This document shows, piece after piece, positions 31,725 to 39,594 of a DNA stretch of 46,231 bases. The notes below the pieces were generated by a model. That model made no database searches, had not been told where the DNA came from, and saw nothing but the letters and a program-made list of their open reading frames with translations. A program made the position numbers and the translations under genes. Position 1 is the stretch's first letter; each line of letters opens with the position of its first letter. The stretch lies in assembly GCA_019635575.1 (NCBI GenBank), contig JAHBZF010000012.1:1-46231 (forward strand), read 5' to 3'. Source of the DNA: Pseudolabrys sp. Its GTDB lineage: Bacteria > Pseudomonadota > Alphaproteobacteria > Rhizobiales > Xanthobacteraceae.

Positions 31725-32446
31725 CCGCAGCCGTCGAACCATCGCGGATCCTCTCGGTCGAAGGGCTCTCGGCGCGCTACGGGCACGTCGAGGCCCTTCA
31801 TCCGGTGGATTTGCACGTCGAGACGGGCGAGCTGGTTGCCGTGCTTGGTCCCAACGGCGCAGGCAAGTCGACCCTGATGCGCGCGCTGATGGGGCTGGTG
31901 CCGACGCAAGGATCGGTGGCGTTTCACGGCCATGCCGTGCCACGCCGCAGCCCGGCCAAGGCGGCGGCCATGGGCCTCGTGCTTGTGCCGGAAGGGCGCG
32001 GCATCTTCGCGCCGATGACGGTCGCCGAGAATCTTGAACTGGGCGCGTATCTGCTCAACGACAAGCAGGAATTCGCCCGCCGTCACGACCGGGTGATGAC
32101 GCTGTTTCCCCGTCTCAAGGAACGGCTGGCGCAGACGGCGGGTTCGCTCTCCGGCGGCGAGCAGCAGATGCTTGCGGTCGGGCGCGCGCTGATGTCGGAC
32201 CCGAAACTGCTGCTGCTCGACGAGCCGTCGCTCGGCCTCGCGCCGCGCGTGATCGAGGAGATTTTACAGACGCTCGGCGAGCTCAACCGCGCAGGCCTGC
32301 CGATCATCCTGGTCGAGCAGAAGGCGCCGCTGGTGCTGACGCTGGCGCGCCGCGCCTACATAATGTCGGTTGGATCGATCGCCGCGGAGATCGATCCGCG
32401 CCAGGTGAAGTCGCATGATGAACTCGCTCACTTCTATCTGGGCTGA
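31721..32446 (+). CDS. livF: ABC transporter ATP-binding protein, LivF type
   Basis: A 241-residue ATPase with Walker A LGPNGAGKST, Q-loop region, signature LSGGEQQML and Walker B LLLLDEPSLGL followed by AP. The C-terminal SIAAEIDPRQVKSHDELAHFYLG is typical of LivF. Start GTG 31721 overlaps the binding-protein TGA as GTGA. The gene overlaps livM by 32 bases. It pairs with LivG to drive import. Confidence 0.94.
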   Translation: MTAAVEPSRILSVEGLSARYGHVEALHPVDLHVETGELVAVLGPNGAGKSTLMRALMGLVPTQGSVAFHGHAVPRRSPAKAAAMGLVLVPEGRGIFAPMTVAENLELGAYLLNDKQEFARRHDRVMTLFPRLKERLAQTAGSLSGGEQQMLAVGRALMSDPKLLLLDEPSLGLAPRVIEEILQTLGELNRAGLPIILVEQKAPLVLTLARRAYIMSVGSIAAEIDPRQVKSHDELAHFYLG

Positions 32447-33434
32447 AGCGCGGAGCAATCCGCTGCTGCTGGTGCTGTGGCTCGCGGTCGCGGCGCTCGC
32501 CGCCTATGTGTTCGTCAACGGCGGCTATCTGATGGCCGTGTTGCAATTCGCCTGCATCTATGTGGTGTTCGTCGCCGGCCTCAATCTGTTCATGGGCTTC
32601 ACCGGACAGGTCTCGTTCGGCCACAACGCGTTCGCCGCGATCAGCGGCTACACCTCGGCGGTGCTGACCGCGACCTATGGATGGGATCCGGTGCCGGCGG
32701 CGGTGCTCGGCATCGGCGGCGCGCTCGTCTGCGCGCTGATCGTCGGTTATCCGGTGCTGCGGCTGCGCGGTCACTATCTCGCCATGGCGACACTGGCGAT
32801 CGGGCTGATCGCCTATGAAGTCGCGGTGCAGTGGGATTCCGTGACGCAGGGCTATATGGGCATTTCCGGCATCGCGCCGCTCGGCGTCGGTCGCTGGACG
32901 ATCACCTCCGATCGCGGCATCCTGATTTTCCTGATCGTCGTCGCGTTGCTGTCGCTGCTCATGGTGCGCGGCATCCGCCGCTCGCGGCTCGGCCGCTCGT
33001 TCGTCGCCGTCGCCGGCAGCGAGGATGCGGCGCGCGCCCTCGGCATCGACGTCGCGCGCACCAAGCTCATGGCGTTTCTGATCTCGGCCGCCTATGCGGC
33101 GGTCGCCGGCTCGCTGTTCGTGCATGCGGTCGGCTTCGTCAGTCCGGAGGTGTTCGGACTACACATGGTCGTGCTCGCCTTCACCATGCTGTATGTCGGC
33201 GGCATCGGCACCATCGTCGGGCCGGTGTTCGGCGCGGTCATCGTCGCGCTGCTGCCGGAGACGTTTCGTGGCTTCAAGGAATATCAGGATCTCGCTTACG
33301 GTGCCGCGCTGGTGCTGATCCTGATCTACACGCCGCGCGGGCTTGTCTCGCTGCCGGAACTGTGGCGGCGTCGCAAGGCTGCGCAGAAAACGGACGTGCA
33401 GCAAACGTCCGCGCAGCAGGGAGGCGCGGCATGA
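32415..33434 (+). CDS. livM: ABC transporter permease, LivM type
   Basis: A 339-residue inner-membrane permease with about nine hydrophobic helices. It has NLFMGFTGQVSFGHNAFAAISGYTSA, the LivM fingerprint, and the cytoplasmic loop RGIRRSRLGRSFVAVAGSEDAARALGIDVARTKLMAF that docks the ATPase. Start ATG 32415 lies within livF; ATG 32418 follows directly. The tail overlaps livG as ATGA. With LivH it forms the transmembrane channel. Confidence 0.93.
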   Translation: MMNSLTSIWAEARSNPLLLVLWLAVAALAAYVFVNGGYLMAVLQFACIYVVFVAGLNLFMGFTGQVSFGHNAFAAISGYTSAVLTATYGWDPVPAAVLGIGGALVCALIVGYPVLRLRGHYLAMATLAIGLIAYEVAVQWDSVTQGYMGISGIAPLGVGRWTITSDRGILIFLIVVALLSLLMVRGIRRSRLGRSFVAVAGSEDAARALGIDVARTKLMAFLISAAYAAVAGSLFVHAVGFVSPEVFGLHMVVLAFTMLYVGGIGTIVGPVFGAVIVALLPETFRGFKEYQDLAYGAALVLILIYTPRGLVSLPELWRRRKAAQKTDVQQTSAQQGGAA

Positions 33435-34207
33435 GTCTGTTGCGTCTCGATCATGTCTCGCGGCGGTTCGGCGGCCTCGTCGCCACCGACGACGTGTCGC
33501 TGGAGATTCCGGGGCAGGGCATTTCCGCCGTGATCGGCCCGAACGGCGCCGGCAAGACCACGCTGTTCAATGTGATTTCCGGCTTCCTCGCGCCGAGTGC
33601 CGGCAAGGTCATCTTTGACGGGCAGGATATCACCGGCCGTCCGCCAGAGACGATCGCGCGGCTCGGCCTCGTGCGCACGTTCCAGCTCGTGCAACTGTTC
33701 GACGACCTGACCGTGCTGGAGAACGTCAAGGTCGGCTTCCACATGCAGACGCAGGGCGGATTGCTGTCCGCGCTGCTGCCGGGTCTCGCCAGCCGTCACG
33801 AAGAGCAGATGGTCGAAGAGCGCGCCCGCGATCTGCTGCGCCAGACCGGGCTTGCCGATCAGGCCGACACGATGGCGGCGGTGTTGCCTTACGGCAAGAA
33901 GCGGCTCCTCGAAATCACCCGCGCGCTCGCGGCAAAGCCGAAGCTGCTGTTGCTCGACGAGCCGGCCGCAGGTCTCAACAAGCAGGAGACCGAGGCACTG
34001 GCGGCGCTGCTGCGCGGCATCGCCGCCGCCGGCACCGCGATCCTGCTGATCGAGCACGATATGAGCCTCGTCATGAGCGTCACCGACCAGATCGCCGTGC
34101 TCGACTTCGGCCGGTTGATCGCGCGCGGCACGCCGGACGAGGTGCGCGCCAACAAGGACGTGATCGCCGCCTATCTCGGCACGCAGAGCGAGGCCGCCCA
34201 TGCTTGA
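33431..34207 (+). CDS. livG: ABC transporter ATP-binding protein, LivG type
   Basis: A 258-residue ATPase with Walker A IGPNGAGKTT, the LivG-specific VRTFQLVQLFDDLTVLENV, a signature region reading LPYGKKRLLEI, Walker B LLLLDEPAAGLN and switch His in LIEHDM. The canonical LSGG is replaced by LPYG, which is usual in LivG. Start ATG 33431 overlaps the livM TGA. It overlaps livH by eight bases. Confidence 0.94.
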   Translation: MSLLRLDHVSRRFGGLVATDDVSLEIPGQGISAVIGPNGAGKTTLFNVISGFLAPSAGKVIFDGQDITGRPPETIARLGLVRTFQLVQLFDDLTVLENVKVGFHMQTQGGLLSALLPGLASRHEEQMVEERARDLLRQTGLADQADTMAAVLPYGKKRLLEITRALAAKPKLLLLDEPAAGLNKQETEALAALLRGIAAAGTAILLIEHDMSLVMSVTDQIAVLDFGRLIARGTPDEVRANKDVIAAYLGTQSEAAHA

Positions 34208-35072
34208 CCTCGTCGCGCAATCGATCCTCAGCGGCATCGGCGTCGGCTGTATCTATGGCCTGATCGGCATCGGCTTCTGCGTCATCTACAATGCCAGCGG
34301 CATCGTCAATTTCGCGCAGGGCGCGTTCGTGATGATGGGCGGCATGGTCACCTACACCGCGTTCGCGCGCTACGGCCTGCCGCTGCCGCTCGCGGCGGCG
34401 CTGGCGATCGTGCTGGTGGCGTTCGCCGGCGTGGTGCTGGAGCGTCTGGTGGTGCGGCCCTTGTGGAACCGCGGCTCGACCATGTTCGTGATGATCCTGG
34501 CGACGCTCGCGGCGCAGATCGTCATCGAGCGGCTCGCGTTGCTCGCGGCCGGCGATCAGCCGCGCACGCTGCCGGTGTTCACCGACCGGCCGCCGCTGCG
34601 CGTGCTCGGCCTCGCCGTCAATTTCCAGTTCCTCTGGATCGTTGCGTGTTCGCTGCTGGTGATCGTGCTGCTGGCGCTGTTCTTCTCCTCGACCAAGACC
34701 GGCAAGGCGATGCGCGCCTGTTCGATCAATCGCGACGCCGCGGCGCTGCAGGGCATCCCGGTATCGCGGATGCTGGCGCTGGCTTTTGCGCTCAGCGCGG
34801 CGCTCGGCGCGTTCGCCGGCATCCTCATCACGCCGACACAATATACTGCGTTCAATGTCGGCGTGCCGTTCGCGATCTCCGGTTTCATCGCCGCCATCGT
34901 CGGCGGATTCGGCCGCCCGCTCGGCGCGTTCACCGGCGGCATCCTGCTCGGTGTGGCGCAGGCGCTGGCGATCGTGTTCCTCGGCTCGGCGTTCAAGAAT
35001 GTCGCTGCGCTGTCGATCCTGCTGCTATTCCTGTTCGTGCGCCCGACCGGGCTGCTCGGTCCCGCTAAATAA
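34200..35072 (+). CDS. livH: ABC transporter permease, LivH type
   Basis: A 290-residue permease. The N-terminus IGVGCIYGLIGIGFCVIYNASGIVNFAQGAFVMMGGM is the LivH fingerprint. Loop TKTGKAMRACSINRDAAALQGIPVSRMLALAF docks the ATPase. Eight hydrophobic stretches are visible. Start ATG 34200 lies in the livG tail. It closes the livF-M-G-H set. The cupin gene follows after 14 bases, so the operon continues. Confidence 0.94.
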   Translation: MLDLVAQSILSGIGVGCIYGLIGIGFCVIYNASGIVNFAQGAFVMMGGMVTYTAFARYGLPLPLAAALAIVLVAFAGVVLERLVVRPLWNRGSTMFVMILATLAAQIVIERLALLAAGDQPRTLPVFTDRPPLRVLGLAVNFQFLWIVACSLLVIVLLALFFSSTKTGKAMRACSINRDAAALQGIPVSRMLALAFALSAALGAFAGILITPTQYTAFNVGVPFAISGFIAAIVGGFGRPLGAFTGGILLGVAQALAIVFLGSAFKNVAALSILLLFLFVRPTGLLGPAK

Positions 35073-35086
35073 AGAAGGAGAGTGCC

Positions 35087-35422
35087 ATGGATATTCACAA
35101 GATCGACTGGAGCCAGATTCCGTGGAAGGAAATCCGCCGCGGCGTCGAGCAGAAAGCGTTCTCGGGCAATGGCGCGACCATCGCGATGCACCGCCTGCAT
35201 CCCAAGCACGAGCCGAAGCCGCACAGCCATCCGCACGAGCAGATCGCCTATATCGTCGAGGGGCGCATGCTGTTCCACATCGGCGACGAGGCGCATGAGG
35301 TCGGGCCGGGCGGGCTGGTGGTCATTCCCGGCGGCGTCACCCACTGGGGCGAGGTGATCGGCGACGAGACCGTGATCAATATCGACGTGTTCACGCCGAA
35401 GCGTCCCGAATACGCGCCCTGA
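35087..35422 (+). CDS. Small single-domain cupin
   Basis: A 111-residue cupin. Motif 1 has HSHPHEQIAYIVEGRMLFHIG, with the His, His and Glu of the metal site. Motif 2 reads PGGLVVIPGGVTHWGEV with the last His. It may be an isomerase, decarboxylase or dioxygenase-like enzyme, or a sensor. Start ATG 35087 follows AAGAAGGAGAG. Such cupins are common in aromatic operons as accessory enzymes. The reaction is not predictable from sequence. Confidence 0.88.
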   Translation: MDIHKIDWSQIPWKEIRRGVEQKAFSGNGATIAMHRLHPKHEPKPHSHPHEQIAYIVEGRMLFHIGDEAHEVGPGGLVVIPGGVTHWGEVIGDETVINIDVFTPKRPEYAP

Positions 35423-35450
35423 TCGTCAGAACAAGCCGGGAGGTTACATC

Positions 35451-36413
35451 ATGCGCATGCGCTTTCTGGCGGCCGCTGCCGCCATGCTGCTCTCCGCTAC
35501 CGCGGCGAGCGCCCAGACCTGGCCGTCGCGGCCGGTGACGCTGGTGGTGCCGTTCACCGCCGGCACGACCTCGGACGTAATCGCCCGCGGCTTGATCGAG
35601 CATCTGACGACCACGCTCGGCCAGCCGTTCATCATCGACAATCGCGGCGGCGCCGGCGGCAATATCGGCGGCGCGGCGGCGGCGAAGGCTGCGCCCGACG
35701 GCTACACCTTCCTGTTCGCGACCACGGGTCCGGCCGCGACCAACAAGCTGATGTACAAGGATATGCCGTATGATCCGGATCGCGATTTCGCGCCGGTCGT
35801 CCTGATCGGCAAGGCGCCGGTGATCGTCGTCGCCAAGAAGGAGGCGCCGTTCTCCACCCTCAAGGAGATGATCGACTACGCCAAGGCCAATCCGGACAAG
35901 CTTACGGCCGGTTTCCCCGGCAACGGCACGCTTGGCCACATCACCGGCGAACTGCTGCAGGCCCGCGCCGGTATCAAGCTGGTCGACACGCAATATCGCG
36001 GCAGCCCGCCGATCATCACCGACCTGATCGGCGGCCACATCGATGTCGGCATGGATTCCATGGCGGCCTATGTGCCGACGGTGAAGGACGGCAAGATCAA
36101 GGCGCTGGCGATCGCCGGCGGCAAGCGCTGGTCGAAGCTCCCCGATGTGCCGACCGCGTCGGAATCCGGCCTGCAGGGCTTCGAGGCCGCGGTCTGGTAC
36201 GTGATCCTCGCGCCGACGGGCACGCCGGCGGATGTGATCGCCAAGCTCAATGCCGCGACCAACGATTACATCAAGTCGGAGAAGGCGCGGACCTTCTTCG
36301 ACAATCTCGGCGTCGAGGCGTCCGGCGGCACGCCGGCCGATGCCAAGGCGTTCATGGCGTCCGAGGTCGAGAAATGGGCGCCGATTATCAAGGCGGCGAA
36401 GATCTCGTTCTGA
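35451..36413 (+). CDS. Tripartite tricarboxylate (TctC/Bug) solute-binding protein
   Basis: A 320-residue periplasmic binding protein. The signal peptide is about 22 residues, ending ASAQ. It has WPSRPVTLVVPFTAGTTSDVIAR, DNRGGAGGNIGGAAAAKAAPDGYT, PYDPDRDFAPV and APTGTPADVIAKLNAAT, the Bug family pattern. No tctA or tctB membrane genes are present, so it is an orphan. Start ATG 35451 follows GGGAGG. Bug proteins bind carboxylates and aromatic acids. As the last gene before a terminator, it probably belongs to the same operon. Confidence 0.92.
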   Translation: MRMRFLAAAAAMLLSATAASAQTWPSRPVTLVVPFTAGTTSDVIARGLIEHLTTTLGQPFIIDNRGGAGGNIGGAAAAKAAPDGYTFLFATTGPAATNKLMYKDMPYDPDRDFAPVVLIGKAPVIVVAKKEAPFSTLKEMIDYAKANPDKLTAGFPGNGTLGHITGELLQARAGIKLVDTQYRGSPPIITDLIGGHIDVGMDSMAAYVPTVKDGKIKALAIAGGKRWSKLPDVPTASESGLQGFEAAVWYVILAPTGTPADVIAKLNAATNDYIKSEKARTFFDNLGVEASGGTPADAKAFMASEVEKWAPIIKAAKISF

Positions 36414-36476
36414 CGCCGCGTGACCGCCGCCGCGGTCTCTGCTAGGCCATCCCGGCCTGGCGGTTCTGAGACGATG

Positions 36477-36516
36477 ATCCGTTCGGGCGCAGTGTCGTCC
36501 GAACGGATTTTTGTTT
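36477..36516 (+). terminator. Rho-independent terminator ending the catabolic operon, abutting hemE
   Basis: Arms ATCCGTTCGG and CCGAACGGAT, 12-base loop, then TTTTGTTT. The U-run ends two bases before the hemE GTG, so hairpin and hemE leader overlap. Confidence 0.8.
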
Positions 36517-36517
36517 C

Positions 36518-37543
36518 GTGAGCAAACCGCTTCTTGATGTTCTCGCCGGCGAACGCCGGTCGCCGCCGCCCGTTTGGATGATGCGCCAGGCCGGCCGTTA
36601 TCTTGCTGAATATCGCGCGGTGCGCGCCAAGGCCGGCAGTTTCCTCAACCTGTGCTTCAATCCGGAACTCGCGGCCGAGGTGACGTTGCAGCCGATCCGC
36701 CGTTTCGGCTTCGACGCGGCGATCCTGTTCTCCGACATTCTGGTGATCCCCTATGCGCTCGGCCGCGACGTGCGCTTCGTCGAGGGTGAGGGACCACGGC
36801 TCGATCCGCTGACCAGTGCGGCGGAGATCGATAGCGTCAATGCCGCGCATGATGCCGCGCGCCTCGCGCCGGTCTACGAGACCGTGCGGCGAGTGAAGGC
36901 AGCATTGCCGGCGCAGACGACGCTGATCGGTTTCTGTGGCGCGCCGTGGACTGTCGCCACTTACATGATCGCCGGCCGTGGCACGCCGGATCAGGGCCCG
37001 GCCAAGGCGGCGTTCACCGCGCATCCGCGGGCATTCGCCGGCCTGATCGACAAGCTGGTGTCGGCATCCGCCGATTATCTGTGCGCGCAGATCGACGCCG
37101 GCGCCGACTGCGTGCAGATTTTCGATTCCTGGGCCGGCAGCCTCGCGCCGGAGGATTTCGAGCGCTGGAGCGTGCAGCCGACCAAGGCGCTGGTCGCCAA
37201 GGTGCGGGCGCGGCATCCGGGCGCGAAGATCATCGGTTTCCCGCGTGGCGCCGGGCAGGGCATTCCGCGCTACGTCGACGAGACGAAGGTGAATGCCGTC
37301 AGTCTCGAAACCGAGATCGATCGCGATTTCGCGCGCCGCGACATCCAGTCACGCGTGCCGGTGCAGGGTAACCTCGATCCCGAGGTGCTCCTCGCGGGCG
37401 GCGAGCCGCTCGACCGCGCGGTCGATGACGTGCTCGCCGCGTTCGCCGATAAGCCGTTCATTTTCAATCTCGGCCACGGCATCCTGCCGCAGACGCCGGT
37501 CGCGCATGTGGAGCGGATGCTCGCGCGGGTGCGCGGGCGCTGA
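36518..37543 (+). CDS. hemE: Uroporphyrinogen decarboxylase
   Basis: A 341-residue cytosolic enzyme converting uroporphyrinogen III to coproporphyrinogen III in haem and bacteriochlorophyll synthesis. The diagnostic N-terminal [18 protein letters not shown] lies at about 16-33. The second signature [14 protein letters not shown] and the aspartate region [10 protein letters not shown] are present. The GTG at 36518 is the only in-frame start upstream of the conserved core. It has only a weak GGA ten bases upstream, inside the terminator stem. The gene looks independent of the preceding operon. Confidence 0.95.
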   Translation: MSKPLLDVLAGERRSPPPVWMMRQAGRYLAEYRAVRAKAGSFLNLCFNPELAAEVTLQPIRRFGFDAAILFSDILVIPYALGRDVRFVEGEGPRLDPLTSAAEIDSVNAAHDAARLAPVYETVRRVKAALPAQTTLIGFCGAPWTVATYMIAGRGTPDQGPAKAAFTAHPRAFAGLIDKLVSASADYLCAQIDAGADCVQIFDSWAGSLAPEDFERWSVQPTKALVAKVRARHPGAKIIGFPRGAGQGIPRYVDETKVNAVSLETEIDRDFARRDIQSRVPVQGNLDPEVLLAGGEPLDRAVDDVLAAFADKPFIFNLGHGILPQTPVAHVERMLARVRGR

Positions 37544-37567
37544 TGTTGCCACCAAGATCGAGACGCA

Positions 37568-37595
37568 AAAACGCCGGGTGCAGCACCCGGCGTTT
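37568..37595. terminator. Hairpin between convergent hemE and NCS1 permease
   Basis: Arms ACGCCGGGTG and CACCCGGCGT with a small central loop, flanked by A-run on one side and TTT-CGC-TTTTT on the other. It is 25 bases past the hemE stop and 28 before the permease stop, so probably bidirectional. Confidence 0.8.
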
Positions 37596-37622
37596 CGCTT
37601 TTTCGCAAGAGAGGATGGCGTC

Positions 37623-38942
37623 TCAAGACGCCGGCTTCGACCATGCCGCCGCCATCTGGCGCCATGAGAACAGCAGATAGAGCACGAAGCCGATCACCGG
37701 CAGGGTGTGCCACAGCGCATCCTTGGCAAACAATCCGAGATACAGATTGACGGCAAGGCCGATGACGAATGCGGCGACGGCGCGCCAGTTGACGGCTTCC
37801 GCGGCGGCAACCTGATGGCTGTAACGACCGCGGCGAATGAAGAAGTAGTCCGCGATCATGATCCCTGGAATGAGCGGCATCGCATAGGCCAGATATCCGA
37901 GATAGCGCAGGAAGCTCTGCAGCAGGCCCTGCGTGAGGCCGTAATAGGCGAGCGCCGCCGCCAGCACGCCGGACGCCAGATTGACGTAGAGACGCGGCAC
38001 GTCGAGCGCGTTGCGGCCGGCCAGGCTGCCGGCGTAGAGGTTGTTCACCTCGTGCGGGAAGCCCTGCACGAAAATCGCGATGGTAGCGAGCGCGCCGACG
38101 CCGATGGTCGTGAAAGCCTCGCCCATATTGCCGGTGCCGACGGCGAGACCGAGGATGATGCCGAGCAGGTTGAAGCCGAGATTGCCGACCAGGAATTCGG
38201 CGATGGTCGTCGTGTAGACCGCGCCGGCGTTGCGGGCGAACCGCGTGATATCCGGCGAGACCGTCGCGCCTTGCATCCACTTGGCTGTGCCGAGCGCGAT
38301 CATTGTCACGATGCTCAGCTTGTCGGGCTGCGCGGGATGGCCGTTGATGATCTGGCTCCAGCCTCCGGCATGGTTGATCGCCGCGATCACGGCGACCAGC
38401 ACCGCGATGATCATCAGCGGAACGCTGATCCGTCCGACCCAGGTCAGGCCTTTGGCGAAACCGACGGAGGACAGCACCGTGTAGACGATGCTGAGCGCGA
38501 TTATATAGAGCAGCCAATATCCTTGACCGCCCGGAAGCACGTCAGCGGTGATGGCGGTGCTGTAGCCGACAAAACCGACCGAAATCGCGGCGATCACCAG
38601 CGAGGGAATGCGGCTGCCTTCGCGTCCGAAGGTCATGCGGGTGATCAGCGCGGTGGTCAGTCCCTCGCGCTGGCCGATGAGCCCGACCAGGATCGAGACG
38701 GCGCAGATCGCGATCGACGAGAGCAGGGCGACATAAAGCGCCGTCCAGAACGAAAAATAGAGGCCGAGCGACATGCCGAACAGCAGGTCCGTCGCGGAAA
38801 CGGTGTAGCCCATGCGCACCAGCGTGATGCTCAAGGTGGAATGTCGTTCGGAGGCGGGTAGTTCGCTGGCCGCGTATTCCTCGACTGCGGCGGCCGCTCC
38901 GGCCCCGCTCGTTGCGCTTCGCTGTTGGTCGGCGGATGTCAT
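37623..38942 (-). CDS. NCS1-family nucleobase permease (cytosine/purine type)
   Basis: A 439-residue, 12-helix membrane protein of the nucleobase:cation symporter-1 family. After a hydrophilic N-tail come FGMSLGLYFSFW, ITRMTFGREGSRIPSLV, TVSPDITRFARNAGAVYTTTI (the TM6 substrate region, with D-I-T-R-F) and AYAMPLIPGIMIADYFFIRRGRY, all NCS1/CodB-like. Start ATG 38942 has GGGAGAG seven bases upstream; the frame is open to 39077, but without support. Likely substrates are cytosine, hypoxanthine, thiamine-pyrimidine or allantoin. Its link to the pyr cluster in Region 1 is only thematic. Confidence 0.9.
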   Translation of the reverse strand: MTSADQQRSATSGAGAAAAVEEYAASELPASERHSTLSITLVRMGYTVSATDLLFGMSLGLYFSFWTALYVALLSSIAICAVSILVGLIGQREGLTTALITRMTFGREGSRIPSLVIAAISVGFVGYSTAITADVLPGGQGYWLLYIIALSIVYTVLSSVGFAKGLTWVGRISVPLMIIAVLVAVIAAINHAGGWSQIINGHPAQPDKLSIVTMIALGTAKWMQGATVSPDITRFARNAGAVYTTTIAEFLVGNLGFNLLGIILGLAVGTGNMGEAFTTIGVGALATIAIFVQGFPHEVNNLYAGSLAGRNALDVPRLYVNLASGVLAAALAYYGLTQGLLQSFLRYLGYLAYAMPLIPGIMIADYFFIRRGRYSHQVAAAEAVNWRAVAAFVIGLAVNLYLGLFAKDALWHTLPVIGFVLYLLFSWRQMAAAWSKPAS

Positions 38943-39146
38943 GGTTTGCTCTCCCGCAGTGTGATTGAAATGTGCAAACGTCTGTCGAGCGCCCCTCTCT
39001 GTCAGACACCGCGCTTGGCGCGGGCTTCTTTTTGTTGGTCGGCCGGATCGCTCCGCGGGAGCAGATGCGGCTTCCACTAAAAGTAAAATATTTCTTACAG
39101 CGGGTAAAGCTGCAATTCAGTTCGGGTGGAGAAGGTGGGTGTCGGA

Positions 39147-39545
39147 CTACCGCGCCGCCTTGGCGTCGAGCTTGCGGCCTATGCGCGCGACATCGACCAC
39201 CATGCGCTCGTGCGTGCCGTTGCCGATCTCTTCGGTTTCGTCACGCGCCGTCACCGTGAAGAACACGCGGCGGCCGTCGACCTTGGTGACTTCCGCTTCC
39301 GCCGTCACCTGATGTCCGACCGGCGTCGCCGCGAGATGGCGGATATCGACGGCGGTGCCGACCGCGCTTTCGCCCGGTTCGAGATACGCCTTGATGGCGT
39401 TGAGCGCGGCGTTCTCCATCGCCGTGATCATCATCGGCGTGGCGAACACCGGCGGCAGCATCGAATCCTTGAACTGGTTGGCGAGGTGCGCCGGCGTGAC
39501 CTTCAGGCTGTAGGTGCCCTTGGCGCCGACCGGGATCGTCCGCAT
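39147..39545 (-). CDS. Hotdog thioesterase, fluoroacetyl-CoA thioesterase (FlK)-like
   Basis: A 132-residue single-hotdog protein. Thr36, Glu44 and His70 occur with the exact 8- and 26-residue spacings of the FlK catalytic triad (Thr42, Glu50, His76). AYLEPGESAVGTAV, HLAATPVGHQV and IGNGTHERMVVD match FlK-type sequences. FlK itself hydrolyses fluoroacetyl-CoA; housekeeping relatives act on other short acyl-CoAs. Start ATG 39545 follows GAGG. It lies 49 bases after the MFS gene on the same strand, separated by a stem-loop. The true substrate is open. Confidence 0.85.
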   Translation of the reverse strand: MRTIPVGAKGTYSLKVTPAHLANQFKDSMLPPVFATPMMITAMENAALNAIKAYLEPGESAVGTAVDIRHLAATPVGHQVTAEAEVTKVDGRRVFFTVTARDETEEIGNGTHERMVVDVARIGRKLDAKAAR

Positions 39546-39569
39546 GGGAGCCTCATAATGTTTTGAGGA

Positions 39570-39590
39570 TGATCCCGCGTTTCGGGATCA
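39570..39590. repeat. Intercistronic stem-loop
   Basis: TGATCCCG and CGGGATCA form an 8-bp stem around CGTTT. No T-run, so it is not a canonical terminator. It resembles short palindromic units common between genes in this bacterial group. Confidence 0.5.
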
Positions 39591-39594
39591 CGCT

